From: Paracoccaceae bacterium
GTDB lineage: Bacteria; Pseudomonadota; Alphaproteobacteria; Rhodobacterales; Rhodobacteraceae
Assembly (NCBI GenBank): GCA_014872875.1
Contig: WKFI01000025.1
Coordinates: 21,340-85,339 of the forward strand
Direction: 5' to 3'
Length of the DNA: 64,000 nucleotides
Part shown: piece after piece, positions 18,423-28,300 of the stretch
Layout: each line of letters begins with the position of its first letter
Position numbering within the stretch: position 1 is the first letter of the stretch
Position numbers and translations under genes: made by a program
Notes under the pieces: generated by a model
What the model saw: the letters and a program-made list of their open reading frames with translations, nothing else
What the model was told of the DNA's origin: nothing
Database searches by the model: none

Positions 18423-19569
18423 TTGGAGATATGGGGGCTTTGGCCTGTATGTACATTGGCCCTTTTGTCAGGCCAAATGCCCCTATTGCGACTTCAACAG
18501 CCATGTTTCAGCAAAAATAGACCAAAACGCCTGGGTTAGAGCCTATTTGACGGAGCTTGAGCGCTATCGCGAGATGCTCCCAGATCGTGTTCTGAATTCG
18601 ATTTTCTTTGGCGGCGGCACTCCGTCTCTGATGCACCCGGATACTGTTGCTGCGGTGATTGAGGCCGCGCGAGATATCTGGACCTTTGCCAATGACATCG
18701 AAATCTCGCTGGAGGCCAACCCTGGCTCGGTGGAAGCCGGACGGTTTACCGGTTATCGCGATGCAGGTGTCAATCGTGTCTCGATGGGCATTCAGGCATT
18801 GAACGATCACGATCTGAAGCGTCTTGGGCGCATCCATTCGGTGGCCGAAGCCAAAGCTGCATTCGACATCGCCCGAAATTGTTTTGATCGAGTCAGCTTT
18901 GATCTGATTTACGCGCGTCAGAACCAGTCGGTGAAGGATTGGGAGCGCGAACTGGACGAGGCGCTTTCAATGGCGATAGACCACCTGTCGCTATATCAGT
19001 TGACCATCGAAGACGGCACTGCGTTCGGTGACCGATACGAACGCGGCAAACTACGTGATCTTCCGACCGATGACACAGCCGCCGACATGTATATTGCCAC
19101 CCAGGAGGTCTGTGGCAAACATGGAATGCCAGGTTACGAAATCTCGAACCATGCCCGACCTGGAGCGGAGTCGCGCCACAATTTAGTCTATTGGCACTAT
19201 GGCGATTATGTTGGAATTGGTCCGGGCGCGCATGGACGGATAACAATTGGAGAACGCCGCATTGCCACCGAAACACATCTTGCGCCGGGCAATTGGTTAG
19301 AGGCGGTCAACAAAGGAAACGGTGAACTGACGCCTCTGGTCCTGACTCCGCAAGACCGTGCCAATGAATACCTGATGATGGGGCTTCGCCTTTCCGAAGG
19401 GCTAGATCTGGAGAGATTCGTCCAAATCGCCGGCGTCCCCTTGTCTGAGATCAGATTGTCCTATCTCGAGGAATTGGGAATGGTGCGGCGAGACGGGTTT
19501 CTTTTGAAAACCACGGAACAAGGCCGCTCCGTGTTGAACGCGATTATCAAAGAGTTGTTAGTGGATTGA
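18412..19569 (+). CDS. hemW: Radical SAM heme chaperone HemW
   Basis: A 385-residue radical SAM protein often annotated as oxygen-independent coproporphyrinogen oxidase. The FeS motif is CQAKCPYCDFN (C-x3-C-x2-C), and the heme-binding motif HNLVYW of HemW is present. FFGGGTPSLM and SLEANPGSV are further family blocks. HemN proper would carry an extra N-terminal extension, which is absent here. The start is a TTG at 18412 overlapping the end of rdgB by 11 bp; no better in-frame start exists before the FeS motif. The likely role is delivering heme to membrane respiratory proteins. Confidence 0.88.
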   Translation: MTDDWRYGGFGLYVHWPFCQAKCPYCDFNSHVSAKIDQNAWVRAYLTELERYREMLPDRVLNSIFFGGGTPSLMHPDTVAAVIEAARDIWTFANDIEISLEANPGSVEAGRFTGYRDAGVNRVSMGIQALNDHDLKRLGRIHSVAEAKAAFDIARNCFDRVSFDLIYARQNQSVKDWERELDEALSMAIDHLSLYQLTIEDGTAFGDRYERGKLRDLPTDDTAADMYIATQEVCGKHGMPGYEISNHARPGAESRHNLVYWHYGDYVGIGPGAHGRITIGERRIATETHLAPGNWLEAVNKGNGELTPLVLTPQDRANEYLMMGLRLSEGLDLERFVQIAGVPLSEIRLSYLEELGMVRRDGFLLKTTEQGRSVLNAIIKELLVD

Positions 19570-19573
19570 CGTG

Positions 19574-19927
19574 ATGCGTTTTGTTTATGCCGGGTTGGGT
19601 TTGCTGTGCGTCGGTCTGGCGGTTGTGGGAATCGTCCTGCCTCTCCTCCCTACGGTGCCATTTCTGCTGCTTGCTGCTTTTTTCTTTGCCAATTCGTCGG
19701 ACCGTTTGCACGATTGGATCGTGAACCACAACGTGTTCGGCCCAATGATCCAGGACTGGCGCTCATCCGGCTCCATTCGTCCCGGCGCAAAAAAGGCTGC
19801 AACCCTGTCGATCGCAGCCGTATTTCTCATTTCCTTAATCGCCGGGGTAAAAACCTTGGTGTTAGGGATCCAGGCTATCGTACTGGGTGGCGTTTTGATC
19901 TTTATTTGGACCCGGCCTAACGGCTGA
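19574..19927 (+). CDS. DUF454 (YbaN-like) membrane protein
   Basis: A 117-residue inner-membrane protein of the DUF454/YbaN family. The N-terminal GLLCVGLAVVGIVLPLLPTVPFLLLAAFFFANSS-type pattern (a hydrophobic hairpin with LPLLPTVPFLLL) is the family hallmark, followed by two more hydrophobic segments. The ATG at 19574 is preferred to the GTG immediately before it. It is last in the rph operon. Its 3' end overlaps the 3' end of parB on the opposite strand by 11 bp. The function of the family is unknown. Confidence 0.85.
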   Translation: MRFVYAGLGLLCVGLAVVGIVLPLLPTVPFLLLAAFFFANSSDRLHDWIVNHNVFGPMIQDWRSSGSIRPGAKKAATLSIAAVFLISLIAGVKTLVLGIQAIVLGGVLIFIWTRPNG

Positions 19928-20813
19928 GGATCCCACACAGATCATCAAGTTGATCCAAGGTTTCATAGCTGATTGTGACCGTTCCGCTTTCCGTACCGGA
20001 GACATGATCAATAGACACCTGCATTTTCAACCAAGATGACAGGTCAGTCTCCAATGCCTTGGTATCGGCGTCCTTTTCCACCGAAGACTTGCGCGGTGAC
20101 TTTGCAACTTTCGGCTTGGGATCAGCACTCTCTTTGCGCACCATAGCCTCCGTGGCACGCACGGACATGGCTCCCTTCACGACTTTCTTCGCCAGAGTTG
20201 ACGGGTTTTCAGAAGTAATCAGGGCGCGGGCATGTCCTGCGGACAGCTCTTTTCTCTGAACCATCTCCTGAACATCATCCGGCAATTGAAGCAACCGCAT
20301 CAAATTGGCGATATGGCTCCGACTCTTTCCAAGCGCTTCCGCCAGTTTTTCTTGAGTGTGCCCAAACTTGTCCATCAACTGCCGGTATCCAGCGGCCTCT
20401 TCCACGGCATTCAGGTCGGCCCGTTGAATGTTCTCGATGATAGCAACTTCAAGAACCTCAAGATCTGAGTAGTCGCGAACAATTACGGGTACTTCATGCA
20501 GTTGCGCAGCCTGGGAAGCGCGCCACCGTCTTTCACCTGCAACGATTTCATAGCTTCCATCGTCCTTCTTTCGAACGATCAGAGGCTGAATTACACCCTT
20601 CTCTTTGACAGAGGCGGTCAAGTCATCCAGATCATCCTGATCAAACCGGCGTCGCGGCTGGTCGGGATTCGCAAAAACCTTTTCGATCGGAACCATCATA
20701 TCTGGCGCGCGTGATTCACTCGTTCCCGACGAAGGCTCAACAGGGTTCACATCTGCCATTAATGCTGAAAGACCGCGTCCAAGCCCACGAGGTTTCGATT
20801 TATTGTCCGCCAT
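19917..20813 (-). CDS. parB: Chromosome partitioning protein ParB
   Basis: ParB binds parS sites, loads as a CTP-dependent clamp, spreads, and hands the origin region to ParA. It has 298 residues. The start MADNKSKPRGLGRGLSALM is typical. The CTP-binding N-domain shows the GERRWRASQAA box, RADLNAVEEA leads into the helix-turn-helix (EKLAEALGKSRSHIANLMRL), and a C-terminal dimerisation domain ends the protein. It lies 16 bp downstream of parA. Two matching parS sites occur at 22202 and 24107. Confidence 0.97.
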   Translation of the reverse strand: MADNKSKPRGLGRGLSALMADVNPVEPSSGTSESRAPDMMVPIEKVFANPDQPRRRFDQDDLDDLTASVKEKGVIQPLIVRKKDDGSYEIVAGERRWRASQAAQLHEVPVIVRDYSDLEVLEVAIIENIQRADLNAVEEAAGYRQLMDKFGHTQEKLAEALGKSRSHIANLMRLLQLPDDVQEMVQRKELSAGHARALITSENPSTLAKKVVKGAMSVRATEAMVRKESADPKPKVAKSPRKSSVEKDADTKALETDLSSWLKMQVSIDHVSGTESGTVTISYETLDQLDDLCGILSR

Positions 20814-20829
20814 GACATCCTCTCCGCAT

Positions 20830-21639
20830 TCAGGCCGTTGCCTTGTTGTGTTTTTTTATCAGTTCTTCCGCCAGCGCTCGATATGCCTGAGCGCCCTGGG
20901 AATTGGGATCGTAGCTTAGCACCGGAACCGCGTAAGACGGAGCCTCACTGACCCGAACGTTCCGGGGAATCACTGTTGTGAACACCAAATCCCCAAGGTT
21001 GTCACGAGCATCCTGTTCGACCTGCTGTGAAAGATTGTTTCGCTTATCAAACATGGTCAGCACGACGCCTTCGATTCGAAGACCTGCATTTGCCGTCTGC
21101 CGAACCTCTCGAATCGTCATCATCAGCTGCGATAAACCCTCCAAAGCAAAGAATTCACTTTGTAGTGGAATGAGGACCGAATGCGATGCGACCATCGCGT
21201 TCACAGTAAGAAGATTCAAAGACGGCGGGCAATCGATCAGGATGTAATCCCAAGAAAAACTGTCCATAGCGGTCTGCCGCAAAGCGTCATGCAATAGGAA
21301 AGACCGTTTCTCGTTGGAGATGAGCTCGATATCAGCCGAACTGAGATCAACAGTGGCAGGAATGATGAAAAGCCCGTCAAAGCTGGATTCGCGAATCACA
21401 TCGTTCAAGTCAACATCATCGACAAGCAGATCATACGTGGTCATGTCACGATCAGGCGCTTCAACTCCAAGCCCAGTCGAAGCATTGCCTTGAGGATCGA
21501 GATCGACCACCAGGACGCGAAAACCCTGTTCAACCAATGCAGCGGCGAGGTTAATCGCAGTTGTCGTTTTTCCAACCCCGCCCTTCTGGTTGGCAATCGC
21601 AACGATGCGCGGGCCCGTTGGGCGTGACAAATCAGCCAC
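20830..21639 (-). CDS. parA: Chromosome partitioning ATPase ParA
   Basis: A 269-residue deviant Walker A ATPase that forms a nucleoid gradient pulling ParB-parS complexes. The motif KGGVGKTTTAINLAAAL near the N-terminus carries the signature lysine; DLDPQGNASTGLG and LIDCPPSLNLLTVNAM (Walker B region) follow. Its start overlaps the end of rsmG by 8 bp, so parAB is expressed from the mnmE-mnmG-rsmG transcription unit or a promoter within it. Confidence 0.97.
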   Translation of the reverse strand: MADLSRPTGPRIVAIANQKGGVGKTTTAINLAAALVEQGFRVLVVDLDPQGNASTGLGVEAPDRDMTTYDLLVDDVDLNDVIRESSFDGLFIIPATVDLSSADIELISNEKRSFLLHDALRQTAMDSFSWDYILIDCPPSLNLLTVNAMVASHSVLIPLQSEFFALEGLSQLMMTIREVRQTANAGLRIEGVVLTMFDKRNNLSQQVEQDARDNLGDLVFTTVIPRNVRVSEAPSYAVPVLSYDPNSQGAQAYRALAEELIKKHNKATA

Positions 21640-22246
21640 CCGATACTCCTCTTATCTTTAGAATTGCTGCCTCTGGTTCTGTGATACTTGTAATGTCTTC
21701 AACGTTAAAGCACCAACTATGTCGCGCTGCTTCAAGCTCTTTTCTCCAGGTGATACCTTTAGGAAACAAGGCGATACCAGTTGGGGACAGATGCCGATTG
21801 GCAAAAGACAGAAGAACGTCAAGATCTGCCAAAGCGCGTGCCGAAAGTATATCCGCACCCTGAGGCGGTGCCTCCTCAATCCGTTTGGACAAAACTGTTC
21901 CAGATGCCCCGCATTCCCTGAGCGCAGTTCTCAGAAAGGCGCATTTACGCTGATCACTCTCGATCAATGTAACTTTCAATTCAGGAACTTCATCTGCTGC
22001 CAACAGTGCAACGACCACACCCGGAAACCCTCCACCTGATCCGATATCAACCCAATGTCCTTTCGGTTTAACCGCCCGAAAGACCTGGATCGAATCGACG
22101 ATGTGGCGTTGCCAAAGCTCCGACAAGCTTTTCTTCGACACAAGGTTGATGTGTGGATTCCACTTGTGGACAAGGCTCGAGAAATTTTCCAGCCGTTCGA
22201 TTGTTTCACGTGAAACATCGAAACTCTTCAGGTCAAACTCATTCAT
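21632..22246 (-). CDS. rsmG: 16S rRNA (guanine-N7)-methyltransferase RsmG (GidB)
   Basis: RsmG methylates N7 of G527 in 16S rRNA using SAM. It has 204 residues. The SAM-binding loop is VDIGSGGGFPGVV, with LIESDQRKCAFLR as the acidic motif region and LSARALADL after it. The ATG at 22246 forms a TGATG overlap with the stop of mnmG; a GTG one codon earlier is an alternative. Codons 10-15 contain a complete parS palindrome (22202-22217) encoding V-S-R-E-T, so this gene doubles as part of the centromere. Confidence 0.96.
   Translation of the reverse strand: MNEFDLKSFDVSRETIERLENFSSLVHKWNPHINLVSKKSLSELWQRHIVDSIQVFRAVKPKGHWVDIGSGGGFPGVVVALLAADEVPELKVTLIESDQRKCAFLRTALRECGASGTVLSKRIEEAPPQGADILSARALADLDVLLSFANRHLSPTGIALFPKGITWRKELEAARHSWCFNVEDITSITEPEAAILKIRGVSGG
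22202..22217. promoter_or_regulatory. parS centromere site inside rsmG
   Basis: The sequence TGTTTCACGTGAAACA is a perfect 16-bp palindrome identical to the consensus parS bound by chromosomal ParB. It lies in the coding region of rsmG, 1.4 kb from the parB start and about 5.1 kb from the proposed origin. Confidence 0.93.
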
Positions 22247-24123
22247 CACGCACGGTACCGGCGATTTTCGCGTCTGAGCACAGCAAGGAGAAGAGCCAAC
22301 GCCGCAGGTGTCATACCATCTACGCGACTTGCCTGAGACAAGGTCATTGGACGGGCCTGACCAAGCTTGGCTTTGAGCTCATTGGACAATCCGTTTACTG
22401 CACCAAAATTGAAGTCAGCCGGAATTTTCTGATCTTCATCCCGCCGCAATGCGTCGACCTCTTTCTTCTGCCTTTCTATGTAATTGACATACAAGGCATC
22501 ACGTTCCATTTGCGTGCGTATTTCGCTGTCTACAGTTTCTAAAGATGGCAGCAACTCCAGCAAATCATCAAAACCTACATCCGGAAATGCCAAAAGGTCC
22601 ATGCCAGATCGCCGATTACCGTCCTGATTGATCCTGATACCTGCCTGAGCAATATCCTTCGGAGTGAAGCTAGAGCTTTGAAGTATGTCCTTTGCGGAAT
22701 TCAGAGCATCCATCTTCATTGAAAATGTCTTGTATCTACGTTCTCCGATACATCCGAGCTCCAATCCCAAGGGCGTCACCCTCTGATCTGCGTTGTCAGC
22801 CCGCAACGACAATCGAAACTCAGCCCGAGACGTAAACATCCGATATGGCTCAGTAACTCCATTTGTTGTCAGATCATCGATCATGACGCCAATGTAACTA
22901 TTGGATCTACTGAAAGTGATCGATTCCCGTCCCTGGCAATCCAACGCAGCATTCAAACCAGCGACCAGTCCCTGCGCGGCTGCTTCTTCGTATCCGGTCG
23001 TTCCATTGATCTGTCCGGCCAAGTAGAGATTTGGAACATCCCTTAGACTAAGCTGTAATGTCAACGCGCGCGGATCGACATAGTCGTACTCGATCGCATA
23101 TCCCGGCTGCAGAATGGCTGCATCTTCCAGACCGTATATCGATGAAACGTATTCTTCCTGAACCTCTACGGGCAGCGACGTCGAAATCCCATTTGGATAA
23201 ACCGTCGGATCGTCAACGCCCTCGGGTTCCAGAAATATCTGATGTGAACTCTTATCTGCAAAGCGAACAATTTTGTCTTCGATGGAAGGACAGTATCTGG
23301 GTCCAACCCCTTCGATATGTCCGCCATACATCGCTGATCTAGACAGATTTTTTTCGATAATGCTGTGTGTCTGCTCGTTGGTGTGCGTGATCCCACATGA
23401 CACTTGTTTTGATTGCAGTTTTGTTGTCATGAAGGAAAAAAATGTGGGATCGTCGTCCCCTGGCTGCATATCCAACCGGGACCAGTCAATTGTCCGTCCA
23501 TCCAGTCTTGGTGGCGTACCTGTTTTAAGCCTTCCCAAAGGCAAGCCAAAGCCATCGATTCTCTCTGCCAGTTGGACAGAAGGTTTGTCGCCCATCCGAC
23601 CCCCGGGTTTTGAAACGTCACCAATGTGGATGACACCCCGTAGAAATGTTCCAGACGTCAGGATAACTTTCTTGGAATGGATTTCACTTCCGTCCGCCAG
23701 TATGACCCCGTGAACCGAATTCCCTGACATGATGAAGTCGATGGCTTCACCTTCAACGATTGTCAGATTGGGTTGCGCTTCGGTTTCGGACAGCATAGCC
23801 GTTCGGTAGATTTTTCTATCCGACTGCGCACGCGGGCCCTGGACAGCTGGTCCTTTCCGTCGATTTAGAAGCCGGAATTGGATACCAGCCGCGTCAGCGA
23901 CACGGCCCATGACGCCGTCCAAAGCGTCGATTTCCCGCACAAGGTGTCCCTTACCGAGTCCACCGATGGCTGGATTACACGACATCACTCCGATGTCATT
24001 CCGACTCAGAGTGACAAGTGCTGTGCTTACACCCATGCGTGCAGAGGCGTGCGCCGCCTCGGTTCCGGCATGTCCACCGCCAATGACGACCACATCGAAA
24101 TCTGAATGTTTCACGTGAAACAC
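22246..24123 (-). CDS. mnmG: tRNA uridine-34 carboxymethylaminomethyl synthase subunit MnmG (GidA)
   Basis: MnmG works with MnmE to install the cmnm5 group on wobble uridine 34 of certain tRNAs; it is an FAD protein. It has 625 residues. The dinucleotide-binding motif [14 protein letters not shown] is at the N-terminus, with [19 protein letters not shown] and [15 protein letters not shown] further on. The start is GTG at 24123, and the first codons (V-F-H-V-K-H) are encoded by a parS palindrome. It lies 3 bp after mnmE and overlaps rsmG. Confidence 0.97.
   Translation of the reverse strand: MFHVKHSDFDVVVIGGGHAGTEAAHASARMGVSTALVTLSRNDIGVMSCNPAIGGLGKGHLVREIDALDGVMGRVADAAGIQFRLLNRRKGPAVQGPRAQSDRKIYRTAMLSETEAQPNLTIVEGEAIDFIMSGNSVHGVILADGSEIHSKKVILTSGTFLRGVIHIGDVSKPGGRMGDKPSVQLAERIDGFGLPLGRLKTGTPPRLDGRTIDWSRLDMQPGDDDPTFFSFMTTKLQSKQVSCGITHTNEQTHSIIEKNLSRSAMYGGHIEGVGPRYCPSIEDKIVRFADKSSHQIFLEPEGVDDPTVYPNGISTSLPVEVQEEYVSSIYGLEDAAILQPGYAIEYDYVDPRALTLQLSLRDVPNLYLAGQINGTTGYEEAAAQGLVAGLNAALDCQGRESITFSRSNSYIGVMIDDLTTNGVTEPYRMFTSRAEFRLSLRADNADQRVTPLGLELGCIGERRYKTFSMKMDALNSAKDILQSSSFTPKDIAQAGIRINQDGNRRSGMDLLAFPDVGFDDLLELLPSLETVDSEIRTQMERDALYVNYIERQKKEVDALRRDEDQKIPADFNFGAVNGLSNELKAKLGQARPMTLSQASRVDGMTPAALALLLAVLRRENRRYRA
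24107..24122. promoter_or_regulatory. parS centromere site at the mnmG start codon
   Basis: A second perfect TGTTTCACGTGAAACA palindrome. It begins at the second base of the GTG start codon of mnmG and so spans the translation start. It is 1.9 kb from the parS site in rsmG. ParB occupancy here could affect mnmG expression. Confidence 0.93.
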
Positions 24124-24126
24124 TCC

Positions 24127-25410
24127 TTACTTTCCAAGACAGAAACTCGCAAAGATCTCATCCAGCAAGTTCTCAACGCCGATACGACCAACCAACATTT
24201 CAAGCGCTCGTATGGATGAGCGAAGTTCTTCGGCCACGATATCATACAGTTCTGGCCCATGTTCCAGAACAAGTTGCGCCTCGTTCAGAGATTTCAAGGC
24301 ATTTTGCATCGCATCCCTGTGACGTTCCCGGGTTGCAATCCCCGTACTCATGGACCTGGACTTGAGAACTTCTGTAATCTTCGCAACAAGTTGATCCAAT
24401 CCCTGACCAGTCTTTCCGGAGACTGAGCTCACTGTATCAGTTCGGACATCAGCCTTGGGTGCCACTCGAATATCATCCATCTGCATGTCGATTTCCAAGT
24501 TCTCCGAGTTTTCGGCAAGAAAAACCCGCAAATCAGCCTGTTCCGCCCGCTCTCGTGCACGAAGAATACCTATACTCTCGACATGGTCGTCGGTCTCTCG
24601 CAAACCAGCCGTGTCCAAAAGCGTCACGGGCAAGCCTGCCAAATCCATTCTAACTTCGATGACGTCACGCGTCGTACCCGCATACTCCGATGTAATCGCG
24701 GCCTCCCGGCCAGCCAATGCATTCAAAAGCGTGGACTTCCCGACATTCGGTGCACCGATGATAGCAACTTCGAACCCTGTGCGAATTCGTTCCGCAATTT
24801 GAACGCCAGCACATTCCCGTTCGAGATCTTGTCTGACACCACTCAACAAGGACTGCACCTCAGGTGTCACGTCGACAGGCACATCTTCATCGGCGAAATC
24901 AATGGTCACCTCGATCAAAGAGGCGGCCCGAATCAAGTCCTTACGCCACTTCTCGGCCAGAATTCCAAGTTCGCCAGACAGCACCAGATGCGCCTGTTTC
25001 CGCTGCGCTTCTGTTTCTGCGTCGATCAGATCGGCCAGGCCCTCAACCTGAGCCAAATCCAGCTTGCCATTCTCCAGCGCGCGTCGAGTAAATTCTCCAG
25101 GTTCCGCTTGTCGAGCTTGATCAACTGAGGAAAGAGCGGACAGAACCGACGTCATGACAGCTGTACTGCCATGCGTTTGAAACTCAACGACATCTTCGCC
25201 GGTAAAGCTCGCTGGCCCTCTGAATGTGAGAACCAGCGCCTCGTCAATCGGATCTCCGGTGGAGTCGCACAGAATCCTGACCCCCCTGCCCGTTTCCGGC
25301 AGAGTGCCACAGAGTGTCATTGCAACGGAATGTGCCTGTGGACCGGAAATCCGAAATACGGACACACCAGCCTTTCCTGGCGCACTGGCCAACGCAAAGA
25401 TCGTATCCAT
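24127..25410 (-). CDS. mnmE: tRNA modification GTPase MnmE (TrmE)
   Basis: The GTPase partner of MnmG. It has 427 residues. The N-terminal formyl-THF-binding domain begins [21 protein letters not shown] central G domain is inserted in a helical domain: G1 [15 protein letters not shown]2 region GTTRDVIE and G3 DTAGLRE. The C-terminal FCLGK ends in the conserved Cys that acts in the modification. It is the first gene of the leftward mnmE-mnmG-rsmG-parA-parB series. It starts 31 bp after the rho stop codon, so it may share the rho transcript. Confidence 0.97.
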   Translation of the reverse strand: MDTIFALASAPGKAGVSVFRISGPQAHSVAMTLCGTLPETGRGVRILCDSTGDPIDEALVLTFRGPASFTGEDVVEFQTHGSTAVMTSVLSALSSVDQARQAEPGEFTRRALENGKLDLAQVEGLADLIDAETEAQRKQAHLVLSGELGILAEKWRKDLIRAASLIEVTIDFADEDVPVDVTPEVQSLLSGVRQDLERECAGVQIAERIRTGFEVAIIGAPNVGKSTLLNALAGREAAITSEYAGTTRDVIEVRMDLAGLPVTLLDTAGLRETDDHVESIGILRARERAEQADLRVFLAENSENLEIDMQMDDIRVAPKADVRTDTVSSVSGKTGQGLDQLVAKITEVLKSRSMSTGIATRERHRDAMQNALKSLNEAQLVLEHGPELYDIVAEELRSSIRALEMLVGRIGVENLLDEIFASFCLGK

Positions 25411-25441
25411 GTGATGGCCCTTCCTGTTGTATGGACCTTTG

Positions 25442-26713
25442 TCAGGTATTCATCGAATCGAAGAATTCCCCGTTTGTCTTGGTCTGTTTCAACTTGGACA
25501 ACAGGAATTCGATCGCGTCGGTCGTGCCCATAGGATTGAGAATGCGCCGCAGAACGAATGTCTTCGCCAGATCTCCCTTGTCGACCAGAAGATCTTCTTT
25601 CCGCGTACCCGACTTGAGAATATCGATAGCCGGGAAGACGCGCTTGTCTGCGATCTTGCGGTCCAGCACGATTTCCGAGTTACCTGTACCCTTGAATTCT
25701 TCAAAGATCACTTCGTCCATCCGGCTACCCGTATCGATCAGCGCGGTGGCGATGATGGTCAAAGAGCCGCCTTCCTCGATGTTTCGAGCCGCGCCAAAAA
25801 ACCGTTTCGGGCGCTGCAGAGCGTTCGCGTCGACACCACCGGTCAGAACCTTACCAGAGGACGGCACCACAGTGTTAAAGGCCCTACCAAGTCTTGTGAT
25901 CGAATCGAGAAGAATAACAACATCTCGCTTATGTTCGACCAAACGCTTGGCTTTTTCGATGACCATCTCTGACACCGCAACGTGACGTGTCGCCGGTTCA
26001 TCAAAGGTCGAAGACACAACTTCACCCTGAACCGAGCGCTGCATGTCGGTCACCTCTTCCGGACGCTCGTCGATCAACAGGACGATCAGGTAGCATTCAG
26101 GATGATTTTTTTCGATCGAATGGGCGATGTTCTGAAGAATCACCGTCTTACCGGTCCGAGGAGGCGCCACGATCAAAGAACGCTGACCTTTACCGATCGG
26201 TGCAACCAGATCGATGACCCGGGCTGAGCGATCCTTGATGGTCGGATCGTCTATTTCCATTTTCAACCGCTCATCCGGATAGAGTGGTGTCAGGTTGTCA
26301 AAAGCGATCTTGTGCTTGGCGCGCTCAGGCTCCTCAAAATTGATCTTTGTGACCTTGGTGATGGCAAAGTAGCGCTCGGTGTCATTCGGGGCCTGTATGA
26401 CACCTTCCACGGTGTCTCCGGTCCGCAGAGAGTGCTGGCGGATCACGTCTGGAGATACATAGATGTCGTCCGGGCCGGGCAAGTAATTCGCTTCGGGCGA
26501 ACGCAGGAAGCCGAAACCGTCTTGCAGAACCTCCAAAACGCCGTCACCCGAGATCTCCCAGCCTTCATCCGCACGTTCGCGCAGAATCTGAAACATCATC
26601 TCGCCCTTGCGCATGGTCGAGGCGTTTTCGATCTCCAACTCCTCGGCCATAGCCAGAAGGTCTTTGGGGCTTTTCGCCTTAAGATGCGCAAGGTTCAGGG
26701 ATTCGACGGTCAT
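25442..26713 (-). CDS. rho: Transcription termination factor Rho
   Basis: A hexameric RNA helicase that ends transcription. It has 423 residues. An N-terminal Rho domain ([21 protein letters not shown]), a cold-shock-like RNA-binding fold ([23 protein letters not shown]) and the RecA-type ATPase with Walker [13 protein letters not shown] and the [19 protein letters not shown]-loop region are all visible. The ATG at 26713 fits the family start [12 protein letters not shown]; an in-frame ATG ten codons upstream is less likely. It lies 129 bp downstream of hemJ. Confidence 0.97.
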   Translation of the reverse strand: MTVESLNLAHLKAKSPKDLLAMAEELEIENASTMRKGEMMFQILRERADEGWEISGDGVLEVLQDGFGFLRSPEANYLPGPDDIYVSPDVIRQHSLRTGDTVEGVIQAPNDTERYFAITKVTKINFEEPERAKHKIAFDNLTPLYPDERLKMEIDDPTIKDRSARVIDLVAPIGKGQRSLIVAPPRTGKTVILQNIAHSIEKNHPECYLIVLLIDERPEEVTDMQRSVQGEVVSSTFDEPATRHVAVSEMVIEKAKRLVEHKRDVVILLDSITRLGRAFNTVVPSSGKVLTGGVDANALQRPKRFFGAARNIEEGGSLTIIATALIDTGSRMDEVIFEEFKGTGNSEIVLDRKIADKRVFPAIDILKSGTRKEDLLVDKGDLAKTFVLRRILNPMGTTDAIEFLLSKLKQTKTNGEFFDSMNT

Positions 26714-26842
26714 GAGGGTACGGCCTTTTATCATCCCGAACATGGGATGTTTTCGCTCAACAATATGGAAAGGTGCCTGACCCGGACGGGCCTGCTTGCG
26801 CCGTTAGATAAAGGTTGGACCTTCCCGAGTCAAATCCCCAGC

Positions 26843-27292
26843 CTAAAATTTCACGATGACGGAGATGACAATGACGACCATCAAAAGCGTCGGGACTTCG
26901 TTCATCATACGATAATGGCGTCCAGTCAGCGTGTTTTTCCCGGCCTCAAGATCCCTGTGTCGCGCCAGAAGCCAATGATGAAACCATGTCATTGCAATCA
27001 CCGATGCGCCTTTGGTCCAGGGCCAGATCCAACTCCAGTCAACGATGCCAGGGGTAAAGACCATGATCAGCCCGGCAATCCAGGTGGCAATCATCGCAGG
27101 TCTCATGATCAGGCGTAGCAGTTTGTCGGCCATCATGTTGAAGATCGGTTCCGCTCCGGCAACGTCCTGGGCCTGTTCCACATGATACACATAGAGACGG
27201 GGCAAATAGAACAACCCTGCCATCCAGCTGAGAACAGCCATGATGTGAAACGATTTGACCCATGGGTAGATCGTGAAGAGCAGGTCTTCCAT
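26843..27292 (-). CDS. hemJ: Protoporphyrinogen oxidase HemJ
   Basis: A membrane-bound heme protein that oxidises protoporphyrinogen IX to protoporphyrin IX in bacteria lacking HemG/HemY. It has 149 residues and four membrane segments. The N-terminal YPWVKSFHIMAVLSWMAGLFYLPRLYVYH contains the conserved His and the W-M-A-G-L-F-Y-L-P-R-L signature, and a later K-x-W-like MTWFHHWLL segment fits the family. The ATG at 27292 was preferred to a start 66 codons upstream, because the intervening codons do not resemble the family and cover the proposed origin. It diverges from maf across that origin. Confidence 0.92.
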   Translation of the reverse strand: MEDLLFTIYPWVKSFHIMAVLSWMAGLFYLPRLYVYHVEQAQDVAGAEPIFNMMADKLLRLIMRPAMIATWIAGLIMVFTPGIVDWSWIWPWTKGASVIAMTWFHHWLLARHRDLEAGKNTLTGRHYRMMNEVPTLLMVVIVISVIVKF

Positions 27293-27701
27293 TCTCTGGC
27301 TCCGGTTTGTTCCTGATCCCCTTAAATAAAAATTAAGAAGAAAAGGATGATGATTATGTAGGGCAGCTGGATTTCGGTGGATTATCGAGTCTCCCCTTGG
27401 ATTATCCCCATTCGGAACGAACCGAAAGGGCGCTGCATGTCGCGTGCGGGATAACCGCGCTTTCCTGAATTTTTTCAGTGGTTTAACCATGTGGATTTTT
27501 CAAACCCTGCTGTGGGTAACTTGCGCATGGATTTTGATAACCCCACATATCCCCCAATTCAGAGTTTTCCCCATCCCAAGAGGATGAAAGTTTAGGGAAT
27601 CGGCTGAGACTTTTGTCAACCGCGTGGACTTGCGGTGGGGGGGCAAAACAATGCAAAAGCCTCCTCAACAAATCCGAAGGTTTTCATTGGGGTTTTCCAC
27701 A
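27293..27701. other. Putative chromosomal replication origin (oriC)
   Basis: This gene-free segment lies between divergent hemJ and maf. An AT-rich stretch (27321-27360) could be the unwinding element and includes TTAA-N7-TTAA at 27322-27336, the CtrA half-site arrangement. DnaA-box-like words follow: TTATCCCCA (27402), TGTGGGTAA (27511), TTTTCCCCA (27565), each one mismatch from consensus, and TTTTCCACA (27693), which fits TTWTNCACA and overlaps the maf start. GANTC methylation sites are at 27387 and 27597. Genes read away from it on both sides, two parS sites lie 3-5 kb away, and maf-aroE-coaE-dnaQ-secB also flanks the Caulobacter origin. Strong by context, but not tested here. Confidence 0.7.
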
Positions 27702-28300
27702 TGTCTATCCCCTTCATACTGGCATCAGGTTCAGCGATCCGGGCGCAATTGCTGACCCAGGCGGGTGTTCCGTTCGAGATCCGGATACCGCGCGTCGACG
27801 AGGACGCCGTGAAACAGGCGCTGTTGGCCGAACAAGCCCCGCCGCGCGACATCGCGGACGCCTTGGCCGAACTGAAAGCGCGCAAGATCAGTGACAAGAA
27901 CACAGATGCCATGGTTCTGGGTTGCGATCAGGTTTTGGATGTCGAAGGCAAGCTTCTGTCGAAACCACAAACTCCGACCGAGGCATTGCAGCAATTGCAA
28001 GCGATGCAGGGCAAGCGGCACATGCTGTTGTCCGCAGCGGTCATCTATAGAGGCGGTCAACCGATATGGCGGCATGTCGGGCAGGTGCGGTTGCGGATGA
28101 AACAGTCTTCGGATGCCTATCTGAACAGCTATGTCACCCGGAACTGGGACAGTATTCGACATGCTGTAGGCGCCTACAAGCTTGAAGAAGAAGGCGTTCG
28201 CCTGTTCTCCAGCATTGACGGCGACTATTTTAACGTTTTGGGTATGCCCCTAATAGAATTGCTTAACTATCTGGGTTTGCAGGGGGTGATCGAGCAATGA
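27701..28300 (+). CDS. maf: Maf-family nucleoside triphosphate pyrophosphatase
   Basis: A 199-residue Maf/Ham1-like pyrophosphatase that hydrolyses dTTP/UTP or modified pyrimidine nucleotides. It starts MSIPFILASGSAIR at 27701; the LASGS motif is the nucleotide-binding start of the family. VLGCDQVLDVEG is the conserved D-Q metal site, and later SYVTRNWDSIRHAVGAYKLEEEGVRL fits. The first base of its start codon is the last base of a DnaA-box-like word, so DnaA could influence it. Its stop overlaps the aroE start by 4 bp. Confidence 0.9.
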   Translation: MSIPFILASGSAIRAQLLTQAGVPFEIRIPRVDEDAVKQALLAEQAPPRDIADALAELKARKISDKNTDAMVLGCDQVLDVEGKLLSKPQTPTEALQQLQAMQGKRHMLLSAAVIYRGGQPIWRHVGQVRLRMKQSSDAYLNSYVTRNWDSIRHAVGAYKLEEEGVRLFSSIDGDYFNVLGMPLIELLNYLGLQGVIEQ

